64,000 nt of DNA from Flavobacterium kayseriense (GTDB lineage Bacteria > Bacteroidota > Bacteroidia > Flavobacteriales > Flavobacteriaceae). Where the stretch lies: positions 124,001 to 188,000 of the forward strand of contig NZ_JACRUI010000001.1 of assembly GCF_014305095.1 (NCBI RefSeq), in the 5' to 3' direction. The notes under the pieces are model-generated. The model made no database searches. It saw only the letters and a program-made list of their open reading frames with translations, and was not told the origin of the DNA. Every line of letters starts with the position of its first letter. The first letter of the stretch is position 1. Shown piece after piece: positions 46,927 to 55,748 of this stretch. The translations under genes were made by a program, and so were the position numbers.

Positions 46927-46944
46927 TTATTTTAAGTACCTTTG
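46917..46944 (+). promoter_or_regulatory. Promoter of the glycerophosphodiesterase gene
   Basis: A -7 box TACCTTTG lies at 46937-46944, with TTG at 46917-46919 (17-bp spacer) or 46912-46914 (22 bp). The -33 element falls inside the preceding terminator. The leader to the ATG at 46960 would be only about 10 nt. Confidence 0.65.
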
Positions 46945-46959
46945 TCAAAAAGTAGTTCT

Positions 46960-47637
46960 ATGCTGAAAATTGGACATCGTGGTGCCAAAGGTTACGAACC
47001 CGAGAATACCTTAATCAGTTTTGAAAAAGCGCTTGAATTGGGTGTTGATCAAATTGAATTAGATGTTCATCTGAGTGCTGACGGAATAATCATGGTAATT
47101 CACGACGACACTATTGATAGCATAACTAACAGTACAGGTCTAGTAAGTAGTTACAGCTGTGGCCAATTACAGGAATTTGAACTAGATAAAAAACAGTTTA
47201 TTCCAACCTTAGAAGAGGCTTTAAATGTCATAGACAAAAAATGTTCGGTTAATATTGAAATTAAAAGTAGTGACGTAACAGCCGAATTGGTGATCCTAAT
47301 CGAACGCTTTATTACTCAAAAACAATGGACGTACAACCATTTTTTAGTTTCAAGTTTCGAATGGAGTAACTTGGAGCAGCTTTATTATTTGAATGCAAAA
47401 ATTCCGATTGCCGTTTTAACCGAAACAGATATTGCACTTGCTTTGGCTTTTGCCAAAAAAATAAAAGCACACGCAATAAACCCCAACTTCCAGCTGCTAA
47501 CGCTAGAAAACAGACAAGAAATTCAGGAATCAGGGTTTAAAGTATACCCATGGACGGTCAATGAAATAACCGATATTGATAGAATGAAAAAATATAAAGT
47601 AGACGGAATCATATCAGATTTTCCGGATCGATTATAA
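46960..47637 (+). CDS. Glycerophosphodiester phosphodiesterase
   Basis: The 225-residue protein has GHRG (H6, R7), PENT (E15, N16), E33/D35 in ELDVH and the second catalytic His in HDD (H48), the GDPD signature. It releases glycerol 3-phosphate from glycerophosphodiesters such as deacylated lipids. No signal peptide is seen, so it acts in the cytoplasm. I prefer ATG 46960 over the in-frame TTG 46942, which lies in the promoter. Confidence 0.92.
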   Translation: MLKIGHRGAKGYEPENTLISFEKALELGVDQIELDVHLSADGIIMVIHDDTIDSITNSTGLVSSYSCGQLQEFELDKKQFIPTLEEALNVIDKKCSVNIEIKSSDVTAELVILIERFITQKQWTYNHFLVSSFEWSNLEQLYYLNAKIPIAVLTETDIALALAFAKKIKAHAINPNFQLLTLENRQEIQESGFKVYPWTVNEITDIDRMKKYKVDGIISDFPDRL

Positions 47638-47666
47638 ATTTTGCTTTACGCAAAAACAACAAAAAC

Positions 47667-48875
47667 ATGAATCAAGATTTTGATATAATTATAGTAGGGG
47701 GTGGTGCAGCTGGATTTTTTACAGCGATTAATATCGTGGAGAAAAATCCAAAATTAAAGGTTGCCATTTTAGAACGCGGCGCCGAAGTTTTACAAAAAGT
47801 ACGCATCTCTGGTGGTGGTCGCTGCAATGTAACTCATGCTTGTTTTGAACCTAACGAGCTAGTAAAATTTTATCCTCGTGGCGAAAAAGAACTACGAGGT
47901 CCTTTTCATCAATTTTGCTCAGGAGACACCATCGAATGGTTTGAAAAACATGGTGTGGAACTAAAAATTGAGGATGACGGGCGCATGTTTCCTATTTCTA
48001 ACTCTTCGCAATCTATCATCGACTGTTTCCTGCAAGCTACGACCAAATTGGGGATAAAAGTACTCACAGGACAGAGTGTACAATCAATCTTTAAGAAAGA
48101 AAATGTTTGGAAAATAGAAACACAAACTGAAAATTATATTATTGAGAAATTAATTTTGGCAACGGGTAGCAATCCTAAAATTTGGGAAATGCTTCAAACC
48201 TATGGACATGCTATTGTCAATCCAGTCCCTTCGCTTTTTACTTTTAATATTAAAGATGCTAGAATTAAAGAATTGCCTGGCGTAGTAGCATTAGCAACTG
48301 TAAAAGTAAAAGACACTAAATTAGAGTCGACAGGTCCGTTGTTAATTACCCACTGGGGAATGAGCGGACCTGCTGTTTTGAAATTATCGGCTTGGGGCGC
48401 ACGAATCTTGCATGATAAAAACTATCAGTTTACTATTTATGTAAATTGGCTGAACGATGTTGATACTGACGATGCCGAGAAAAAACTAAAAGATCTTAAG
48501 CAAGAGCACGCTAAAAAAGCTGTTTCAAAAAAATCGCCTTTCGACTTCGCCAATCGTTTATGGGAAAGCATTGTTCTAGCATCTGGAATAGAATCTGAAA
48601 CGAAATGGGCTGATTTATCGAAAGTACAATTACAAAATTTATCCAATCAATTGACCAACGCTTCGTTTCAAGTCAACGGAAAAAGTACTTTTAAAGAAGA
48701 ATTTGTCACAGCTGGTGGAATCGACTTGAAAGAGATTAATTTCAAGACGATGGAAAGCAAATTACATGACAATTTATATTTTGCTGGCGAAATTGTAAAT
48801 ATTGATGCTATTACTGGCGGATTTAATTTCCAAAATGCCTGGACAAGCGGATTTATTTTGGCCAATGCTATTTAA
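47667..48875 (+). CDS. FAD-dependent oxidoreductase of the HI0933/BaiN family
   Basis: The 402-residue flavoprotein has an N-terminal Rossmann motif GGGAAG (11-16), the family signature RISGGGRCNVTH (46-57), and ATGS (near 172). The C-terminal FAD segment ends in ITGGFNFQNAWTSG. The family is widespread and its reaction is not well known; BaiN-type activity on steroids has been reported for some members. It lies 29 bp after the glycerophosphodiesterase gene. Confidence 0.85.
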   Translation: MNQDFDIIIVGGGAAGFFTAINIVEKNPKLKVAILERGAEVLQKVRISGGGRCNVTHACFEPNELVKFYPRGEKELRGPFHQFCSGDTIEWFEKHGVELKIEDDGRMFPISNSSQSIIDCFLQATTKLGIKVLTGQSVQSIFKKENVWKIETQTENYIIEKLILATGSNPKIWEMLQTYGHAIVNPVPSLFTFNIKDARIKELPGVVALATVKVKDTKLESTGPLLITHWGMSGPAVLKLSAWGARILHDKNYQFTIYVNWLNDVDTDDAEKKLKDLKQEHAKKAVSKKSPFDFANRLWESIVLASGIESETKWADLSKVQLQNLSNQLTNASFQVNGKSTFKEEFVTAGGIDLKEINFKTMESKLHDNLYFAGEIVNIDAITGGFNFQNAWTSGFILANAI

Positions 48876-48957
48876 AAAAATTAACACGTTTTTACATCTT
48901 TACTAAGTTTTTCTTGTGAGCAATCGCATACCTTTACTTTCATTATAACAGCTACTT

Positions 48958-49686
48958 ATGAAAGAAAAACTACTTGTTGCACTATTTATTGTTTGTTTTC
49001 AAATTAGCTTCTCCCAAACCATTAAAGGAAAGGTTCTCTTTAATAATTACGCCATCTCTAATGTAGAAGTCGTGAACGCTACTCAAAAATTAGTTGCAAA
49101 GTCTGATAGCAATGGTGATTTTTCGATTGCGGCCAAAACAAAAGATATTCTGGTATTCTTATCAAAAGATCATGAATTACAACAAATAACTATTTCCGAG
49201 AAAATGAGTAAAAATAAGGTGCTAGTCATAGAATTAGCATTGAAAGCAGAAGAACTATCAGAAGTTTTGATAACTAATACTCCCAAAATTACATTAGCAG
49301 CCACTCCAGAAATAGAACAAATAATGAGAGACGAAATCGAAGCAGGGAGAGCTGATAAAAGTTTAAAACCCCCAATGATTGACGATCTGAAAATTAATAA
49401 AGGATTGAATCTAATCCGTATAGGCGGTTTTCTTGCCGGTTTACTAAAAAAGGAAAAAGGCGATATCGAAAAAGATAGTCCGCAAGCTTCATTTACAACG
49501 ATAGCAAAAAATAGTTTTGAGCAAAAATTTTTTACAGAAACACTAAAATTAAAACCGGACCAAATAGATCTTTTTTTACAACTATGCGAAAATGATCCAA
49601 AAGCAAACACTATTTTACAAGATCCTAACGAACTTGCTGTGTTGGAGTTTTTACTTCTAAAAAATGCTGAATTCAAAAAACTATAG
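48958..49686 (+). CDS. Exported carboxypeptidase-regulatory-like domain protein, copy 1
   Basis: The 242-residue protein has a signal peptide (1-20, ISFSQ), a carboxypeptidase-D-like beta-sandwich (about 21-105; TIKGKVLFNNYAISNVEVVN), a low-similarity linker, and a conserved C-terminal block (about 180-242) with TIAKNSFEQKFFTETLKLKP and FLQLCENDPKANTIL. The function is not known. It is 34-50% like its neighbour by eye, highest in the ends. Confidence 0.8.
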   Translation: MKEKLLVALFIVCFQISFSQTIKGKVLFNNYAISNVEVVNATQKLVAKSDSNGDFSIAAKTKDILVFLSKDHELQQITISEKMSKNKVLVIELALKAEELSEVLITNTPKITLAATPEIEQIMRDEIEAGRADKSLKPPMIDDLKINKGLNLIRIGGFLAGLLKKEKGDIEKDSPQASFTTIAKNSFEQKFFTETLKLKPDQIDLFLQLCENDPKANTILQDPNELAVLEFLLLKNAEFKKL

Positions 49687-49834
49687 TTGTCGCTAGCCAC
49701 AAATTATATCCGGTACCGTGATTTTTTTTATAGATTCTACTTATTTTTAAATTTAAATTAACACGATTTTACATATTTACTAAGTTTTCATTAAGAACAA
49801 ACGAATAACTTTACTTCTTAAATAACAGTAGCTT

Positions 49835-50569
49835 ATGAAAGTAAAAATACTTATTACGTTTCTTTTAATTTATTGTCAAATAAGTTTCTCACAAACGATT
49901 AAAGGAAAGATTTCGTTCAATAATTATGCGATTGCTAATGCTGAAATAGTTAATACGAAAACAAAAACGATCGCGACCAGCGATGGAAATGGACTATTTA
50001 CTATCGATGCTAAACCAAATGAAACCGTCGTTTTTATAGCCAAAGGGTATGATCTAAAAAGCATATTGATTACTTCAAAATTGATTAAAGAAAATAATTT
50101 GATGATTAATTTAGTTTTAAAAGCTGAAGAGTTAAAAGAAGTAGTTATTAATAATCAGCCAAGTATAAAACTAGGATCGGACACCAAATGGGAACAAGGT
50201 AAACTCGACCAATATACTTTAGAAAAAAACGCTCAAAGATTGAAAGTAGCCGGTGTAAGCTCTCACACAATTGAAAACGGAATGGATTTCGTAAGAATAG
50301 GAAAGTTGATTGGTAGCTTATTTAAAAAGGAAAAGGATTCAGAACAACCCAAAAAAAACAACAGTTTAGCAACCTTTAAAACAATTGCAAAAAATAGTTG
50401 TGATCAAAGATTTTTCTTGGAAACCCTAAAATTAAAACCTGAGCAAATCGATCTTTTTTTACAATTTTGCGAAAACGACCCCAAATCAAATGCCCTTTTA
50501 CAAGACAGTAATGATCTAGCTGTGATGGAGTTTTTACTCAATAAAAATAATGAATTTAAAAAGCTATAA
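49835..50569 (+). CDS. Exported carboxypeptidase-regulatory-like domain protein, copy 2
   Basis: This 244-residue paralogue of the upstream gene has the same order: signal peptide (1-20), beta-sandwich (TIKGKISFNNYAIANAEIVN), variable linker (about 115-170) and a conserved C-terminal block (TIAKNSCDQRFFLETLKLKP, FLQFCENDPKSNALL). The variable linker differs much more than the ends, so that part may contact different partners. The function is unknown. Confidence 0.8.
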   Translation: MKVKILITFLLIYCQISFSQTIKGKISFNNYAIANAEIVNTKTKTIATSDGNGLFTIDAKPNETVVFIAKGYDLKSILITSKLIKENNLMINLVLKAEELKEVVINNQPSIKLGSDTKWEQGKLDQYTLEKNAQRLKVAGVSSHTIENGMDFVRIGKLIGSLFKKEKDSEQPKKNNSLATFKTIAKNSCDQRFFLETLKLKPEQIDLFLQFCENDPKSNALLQDSNDLAVMEFLLNKNNEFKKL

Positions 50570-50699
50570 GTGATAGTAAATAGTTTTTATTTACCATCTC
50601 CTATTTATGTACTTTAACAATAATTAAATTTAATTTTGATGTTGTACGCTAAACCTAACTAGGATTTTATCTTTCTAACTTTTCAACTTTTGACTCAAA

Positions 50700-51176
50700 T
50701 TACCTATTCAACCACCAAATACTTCCGTTTAAAATAGCTGCAAAACTTACCCAAGCAAGGTACGGCAATAGCAAATAACCGGCTATTTTATTGATTTTAA
50801 CAAATTGCGAATAAGTTTCAAAAATCATTAACCACAAAATAATAATCTCAATCCCTGCTAACATAGGATTGTGAAGCCCAAAAAACAAATACGACCACAA
50901 AGCATTTAAAGCCAACTGAATTGCAAAAAATACCAATGCTTTTTTAACAATCTCTTTTTCATAATCAATTCGAGACCACACTAATCCCGCCGCAACTCCC
51001 ATCATAGCATACAACATGCTCCAAACAGGCGCAAAAACCCAATTAGGCGGATTAAAACTAGGTTTCACTAAGGATGGATACCAATCTATGATTCCGGCAC
51101 GAGTCGAGTTTCCAGATATATAACCAATACCAAGACAGGTCACTACAACGATAAGTATTTTGGTAATTTTGTTCAT
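50700..51176 (-). CDS. tspO: TspO/MBR family membrane protein
   Basis: The 158-residue protein has five membrane helices and the family motifs: WYPSLVKPSFNPPNWVFAPVW (near 32-52), LNALWSYLFFG (near 90-100) and a C-terminal LPYLAWVSFAAILNGSIWWLN. TspO proteins bind porphyrins and are linked to tetrapyrrole and stress responses. It stands alone on the minus strand between the tandem genes and the LytTR pair. Confidence 0.93.
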   Translation of the reverse strand: MNKITKILIVVVTCLGIGYISGNSTRAGIIDWYPSLVKPSFNPPNWVFAPVWSMLYAMMGVAAGLVWSRIDYEKEIVKKALVFFAIQLALNALWSYLFFGLHNPMLAGIEIIILWLMIFETYSQFVKINKIAGYLLLPYLAWVSFAAILNGSIWWLNR

Positions 51177-51231
51177 TTTTCCCTTTTATATATGAACTTC
51201 AAAATTAATAAAAACAAACTACTGTTTACCA

Positions 51232-51945
51232 TTATAATTTTCTTTGTTGAATAATTTCAAAGAGTTCTTTTTTGTAAGTATCGCCTATAGGTATGCTATG
51301 ACCGTTAATATAAACACTCAAAGAATCGGTTTTTGTAATATGACGCAATGCAACAAGAAACGATTTATGTGTTTTTACAAATTCAGAAGCCGGCAAAAAA
51401 TCCTCAACACTTTTTAAAGTATTATTGGTAATTATTTGTTTGTCAATTAAATGAATAGCAACATAATTCTTTAAACCTTCGATGTAGCAAATGTCTTTTA
51501 CATAGACTTTTTCAAAATTATTTTTACCGTCTGTCTTAATAAATATATAGTTGTCAACCTCTTTTTGAATTGCTTTTACCTCAGGCTCGCCACTATTTTT
51601 CACTTTTAGTACCGCTTCATAAAAACGTTCAAATTCAAATGGTTTTAGGAGGTAATCTACCGCATCAACCTCATAGCTTTGCAAGGCAAATTGCGGATAG
51701 GCGGTCGTAAAAATAATATTTGTTTTTCCTTTTACAATCTTCGACAGCTGTAAACCGGTTAAATCTGGCATTTGGATATCCATAAAAACCAAATCAACAT
51801 TTCCGCTCTCAATTGCAGCAAGCGCTTCTAACGAACTGGTTGTGGTGCCAATTAATTCTAAAAAAGGAACTTTACAAACATACTTTTCTAATAATCGAAT
51901 TGCAGGTGGTTCATCATCGACTATAAGGCATTTTACTATTTTCAT
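51232..51945 (-). CDS. LytTR-family response regulator
   Basis: The 237-residue protein has a receiver (1-120; D10, D11, phospho-acceptor D56 in FMDIQMP, K in LLKPF) and a LytTR DNA-binding domain (about 135-235, with FVKTHKSFLVALRHI). It overlaps the LytS-type kinase gene by 4 bp and shares its operon. Divergent from it is an outer-membrane receptor gene, a likely target. Confidence 0.93.
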   Translation of the reverse strand: MKIVKCLIVDDEPPAIRLLEKYVCKVPFLELIGTTTSSLEALAAIESGNVDLVFMDIQMPDLTGLQLSKIVKGKTNIIFTTAYPQFALQSYEVDAVDYLLKPFEFERFYEAVLKVKNSGEPEVKAIQKEVDNYIFIKTDGKNNFEKVYVKDICYIEGLKNYVAIHLIDKQIITNNTLKSVEDFLPASEFVKTHKSFLVALRHITKTDSLSVYINGHSIPIGDTYKKELFEIIQQRKL

Positions 51946-52994
51946 GATTTAATTTTAAATGGTAGTTTGAGACTCGTTGTAAAAATGTCAGCGGATTGAT
52001 TGTACTGCAATACATAATCTTGCTTATAAATTGCACTTAATCTACGTTCTAAATTTTCTTTTCCAATGCCCGAAGTACTGTATTGTTCTGCACTAGAAAT
52101 TTTGTTTGAAGTTTCCATACTAACAAAGTCTTTTGTTACATTAATAATGATTCTGGCAGGGAACTCTTTGTTGGTAACCACCCCGTGCTTGAAAATATTT
52201 TCAATAAAATGAATGAAAACCAAAGAAGGCACTTTTTGATCTCCTACTACTCCATCAATAATGTAGTTTAGAGACAAGGTGTCTTCAAATCGTTTCCTAT
52301 GCAAATAAATGTAATCTTCAATAAAATTTATTTCTTTAGAAAGTGGCATAAAATCAGTTCCCGCTTCATAGGTTACGTACCGCAATAGTTGGCACAAACG
52401 CAGAATATCTTTGGCAATTTTAGGTTTATCATCAACTAAATCGGTATAAAAAGCATTGAGTGTGTTGAATAAAAAATGAGGCTCCAGCTGCGATTTCAAA
52501 AGGCTGAGTTCTGCTTTGTTATAATCCAATTCTAATTTATGAATCCTGTGTTGGTTTGTCGCATATTCGAAGAAAAAATAAACCAAAGTACTATACAAAA
52601 TTCCTTTTATGGCAAAAATCGAATTATCAAAGGTGTAAAATAAAAATTTTCGTGATTCTTCAAAATAATTGTGCTTTCCGGTAAATTCAAAAAGAAGTAC
52701 TTCTTCCAATAAATATCGTACACGTCCAAAAATAACAATCAAGAAAATAACACCAATCGCAAATCTAACATAATGCTTCTTCCCTAACGTATGCGGGCAT
52801 ACAAAATAAAAATTAACCACATAAGTTGTAAATGTTGCTGTGTACATAATGACTCTCATATAATTGAAAGGCAGCTGAAAGTTACCTAAAAATCGTTCGC
52901 TACCTCCATAGACATAATCAGAGAAAAGATCCATCAGTACTATTGTGAGTACTACTGCAAGATGAAAGTACCACTGTTTTTTATTTATTTCCAT
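51942..52994 (-). CDS. LytS/YehU-type sensor histidine kinase
   Basis: The 350-residue protein has four N-terminal membrane segments (about 10-145), followed by a His_kinase domain with H173 in EPHFLFNTL and an ATPase domain (FIHFIENIFKHGV near 255; GIGKENLERRL near 320). There is no periplasmic sensor domain of size, so the input is likely membrane-linked. It is the partner of the LytTR regulator. Confidence 0.93.
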   Translation of the reverse strand: MEINKKQWYFHLAVVLTIVLMDLFSDYVYGGSERFLGNFQLPFNYMRVIMYTATFTTYVVNFYFVCPHTLGKKHYVRFAIGVIFLIVIFGRVRYLLEEVLLFEFTGKHNYFEESRKFLFYTFDNSIFAIKGILYSTLVYFFFEYATNQHRIHKLELDYNKAELSLLKSQLEPHFLFNTLNAFYTDLVDDKPKIAKDILRLCQLLRYVTYEAGTDFMPLSKEINFIEDYIYLHRKRFEDTLSLNYIIDGVVGDQKVPSLVFIHFIENIFKHGVVTNKEFPARIIINVTKDFVSMETSNKISSAEQYSTSGIGKENLERRLSAIYKQDYVLQYNQSADIFTTSLKLPFKIKS

Positions 52995-53168
52995 GGGATG
53001 AAATTACATATTTTACTTGAGTCCACTATTTTTTTTACACGAACACCCAAAATAAAGGTACGAACAAGTCGATTTTTGACAAAAAGCATAAAATGATTCG
53101 TTTTCATGGTTTTGTGTAGTAGAAAAGCGCAATGGTGTAAAATGATTTTTAGCATTGTGCTACTCGTA

Positions 53169-53176
53169 TACATTTG
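53169..53176 (+). promoter_or_regulatory. Candidate -7 box of the outer-membrane receptor gene
   Basis: TACATTTG matches the TAnnTTTG consensus and lies 21 bp before the ATG at 53198. No well-spaced TTG is seen, so the promoter may depend on an activator such as the divergent LytTR regulator. Confidence 0.5.
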
Positions 53177-53197
53177 CTGACAACAAAACCATACATC

Positions 53198-55597
53198 ATG
53201 AAAACCACTTTCGCCCTTCTTCTATTTTTAAGCATGAATTTGCTTTTTGCACAGGATACTAAACTAACTGGAACAATTGTAGCAAAAAACAATAAGGAAA
53301 AAATTGCATTTGCAACTGTTACTATTTTTGATGCTACTACCAAGTCGTTTGTTAAATCTACGGCAACCGATGAAAAAGGATACTATGAAATACAAGTCGC
53401 TACGGTAGCTTTCTATGTTCAAATTGAAATATTAGGGTACAAAACCTTCCAATCAAAAACGTTTACAAATACCAAAACCGACTTAAATCTCAATTTTGAG
53501 TTAGAAGAAGATGCTCTTGCACTAAACGAGGTAGTTGTAATGCAAAGAAAAAGCCTCATCAAATTAAGCCGAGACAAGATGATCGTAGACATTGACAAGG
53601 CAGGATTTGGAAATGGAAATGATGGACTTGAAACCTTAAGTAAACTGCCTGGCGTGCAATTAGACAAAGACGAAAATGTCGTTTTTAGAGGCAGCAACAA
53701 TCTTCAAATAATGATTGATGGCAAACCTTCGCTGCTTACTGGTGAAGAGCTCAAACAATATTTAAAAACACTAGACGGCGCCAATATTAAAGCCGTAGAG
53801 ATAATCGCTAACCCATCGGCTAAATATGATGCAGCAGGAAGCGCTGGTATTTTTAATCTTGTACTCAAAAAGTCAGCGGCAACGGGTTTAACTGGTAATT
53901 TGAGATCATCTGTCGGTTATGCTGAATTTATCAAAAACTACAACGGCTTGAACCTCTACAATAATACAGAAAAATGGAATCTGAAATTTGGCCTTAATTA
54001 TGGCTACAACGAGAGTGTAAATCGCCGTACAATCGATCAAACTGTCGTTACACCAGATATAACTACTTTGCTTAAGCAAAAAAATGACTGGTTACCAGTT
54101 ACTAATAGTTACTCTGGGAATTTTGGAGCCTCGCACCAATTAAATAAAAACAGTACTGTGGGCGCTTCGACAAATTACAGTATTTACAAAAGTGATGAAA
54201 AAACAAATGGTCGTACCGAAGAATTTGATGATAACGTTTACAAGAGATTTACACTATTAGATACACAAGACGATATTGCAAACACAACCCTAACAGGTAC
54301 TGTGTTTTATAATTTTGCATCGGATAGTTTAGATACAAAAATCGACGCGCAATTAAGCTACGCTAATTATCAAAACGATAACGACCGTCTTACGACTAAT
54401 GCTTATTTTAATGCCAACACAAACAAGATGTACAGAGATATAGAAGCTGTCAAATACCAAAATCCAACGAACTTTAATATAATCAGTGCAAAATTAGATT
54501 ATGAAAAAAAGGTAACGAACACCTTTAACTTCGAGACAGGAGCAAAATTGAGCTATGTGAACAATGATTACACGATTAATTTACAAGATCGAGACGCTCA
54601 AGGAAATTACATTTTGAACACCAATAGAAGCAATCATTTGGTTTACAAAGAATCTATTTTATCTGGTTACGGAATCACAAATTTTACTAAAGGCAAATTT
54701 GATATTCAAGCAGGCTTACGCGCTGAATATATCAATTATAACGCTACATCCTTGACATCAAACAGTACGAACAAGGACAATTATTTATCGCTTTTCCCAT
54801 CATTCAGCATTAATACAAACCTAGAAAATAATCAATTTAAATTTTCGTACAGCCGTCGCATTCAACGTCCACGCTATTTGTACTTAAATCCGTACTACGA
54901 ATACATCGATACCTATAATGTTTCGGTAGGGAATCCAGAGCTAACTCCGCAATTTACAGATGCATTTGAGCTGGTATGGATTAAAAAACAAAAAACCTCA
55001 CTTTCGCTATTTGCTAATTTCTCAAAAGACGAAATGTATCAAATTATTAATTATGACAAGGATACTAAAATCACAACCTTGTATTATGACAATATTGGTA
55101 AATCAAAAAGCATCGGTCTCTCCTTTAATTCTAGCTACTCATTAAAAAAATGGTGGGAAGTACAGCTTAATACTGAAGTAGCATACGGTCAAGCCATATC
55201 GGATTTAGAAGGTTACAAATTCAACAACAGTGGTGTGTCGTACTCTGGCGCTTTAAATCAATCTTTTACTTTGGCGAAGGATTGGAGTGCTACTTGGAAC
55301 AGTTTTTATAGTCAAAATGGCGATTACGGGAATACAACCTTCAAACCATCTTACGATATGTCATTTAGCATGAGAAAAGATTTTTTTGACAAAAAAATAA
55401 GAATGAATCTTAGCGCACAAAACGTTTTAAGAAAAAGCCAATGGATACAAAGTACGCAACAAGATAATGTCACTACAAATTGGGTCAACCGTTGGGAAAC
55501 TAGAAAAATAACACTGTCACTAACTTATAATTTCGGTACAGCTAAAAAGAAGGAGGTAAAAGAGGCTGATTTGAATGAGGAACAAAATAGATTGTAA
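53198..55597 (+). CDS. TonB-dependent receptor-like outer-membrane beta-barrel protein
   Basis: The protein is 799 residues from ATG 53198. It has a signal peptide (1-18), a carboxypeptidase-like domain (about 20-105), a plug-like region (GLETLSKLPGVQLDKDENV and VEIIANPSAKYDAAGSAGIF near 140-220) and a barrel ending KITLSLTYNFGTA before a charged tail. The pattern is the flavobacterial outer-membrane beta-barrel family with an incomplete TonB receptor signature. It is divergent from a LytS/LytTR pair that may control it. The longer in-frame start at 53174 overlaps the -7 box and is rejected. Confidence 0.88.
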   Translation: MKTTFALLLFLSMNLLFAQDTKLTGTIVAKNNKEKIAFATVTIFDATTKSFVKSTATDEKGYYEIQVATVAFYVQIEILGYKTFQSKTFTNTKTDLNLNFELEEDALALNEVVVMQRKSLIKLSRDKMIVDIDKAGFGNGNDGLETLSKLPGVQLDKDENVVFRGSNNLQIMIDGKPSLLTGEELKQYLKTLDGANIKAVEIIANPSAKYDAAGSAGIFNLVLKKSAATGLTGNLRSSVGYAEFIKNYNGLNLYNNTEKWNLKFGLNYGYNESVNRRTIDQTVVTPDITTLLKQKNDWLPVTNSYSGNFGASHQLNKNSTVGASTNYSIYKSDEKTNGRTEEFDDNVYKRFTLLDTQDDIANTTLTGTVFYNFASDSLDTKIDAQLSYANYQNDNDRLTTNAYFNANTNKMYRDIEAVKYQNPTNFNIISAKLDYEKKVTNTFNFETGAKLSYVNNDYTINLQDRDAQGNYILNTNRSNHLVYKESILSGYGITNFTKGKFDIQAGLRAEYINYNATSLTSNSTNKDNYLSLFPSFSINTNLENNQFKFSYSRRIQRPRYLYLNPYYEYIDTYNVSVGNPELTPQFTDAFELVWIKKQKTSLSLFANFSKDEMYQIINYDKDTKITTLYYDNIGKSKSIGLSFNSSYSLKKWWEVQLNTEVAYGQAISDLEGYKFNNSGVSYSGALNQSFTLAKDWSATWNSFYSQNGDYGNTTFKPSYDMSFSMRKDFFDKKIRMNLSAQNVLRKSQWIQSTQQDNVTTNWVNRWETRKITLSLTYNFGTAKKKEVKEADLNEEQNRL

Positions 55598-55723
55598 GTA
55601 GCGGTTTCCTGCTGTAATGGTAACCGCTGTTGCAATTAAAAAAAGCAAAATATGATATACATAACAACAGATTTTCGCACTATAAATTGACAAAAATCTG
55701 TGAATCTGTGGTCTAAAAATAAG

Positions 55724-55731
55724 TATCTTTG
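55724..55731 (+). promoter_or_regulatory. -7 box of the mvaD operon
   Basis: TATCTTTG matches the consensus and is followed by GCACAAATT, as at the rluB-type promoter (59334-59341). The ATG follows 17 bp downstream of the box. No TTG is seen at the right distance. Confidence 0.6.
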
Positions 55732-55748
55732 CACAAATTTTACAATTC

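Larger units (their letters stand above)
48881..50569. repeat. Tandem duplication of gene plus upstream region
   Basis: The 77 bp before each of two adjacent paralogues (48881-48957 and 49758-49834) align without gaps and share TTAACACG, TTTACTAAGTTTT, CTTTACTT and ATAACAG. The two coding regions are also homologous along their length. The copies are offset by 877 bp, so the unit was duplicated with its control region. Confidence 0.85.

Noticed and set aside
49170..49700. 176-codon ORF antisense to copy 1 of the tandem genes
   Set aside because: It mirrors the real gene in another frame; the sense frame has a signal peptide and a paralogue next door.
55600..55628. Hairpin AGCGGTT/AACCGCT as a terminator after the receptor gene
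   Set aside because: The stem is only 7 bp with a 15-nt loop and has no T run, so I do not call it.
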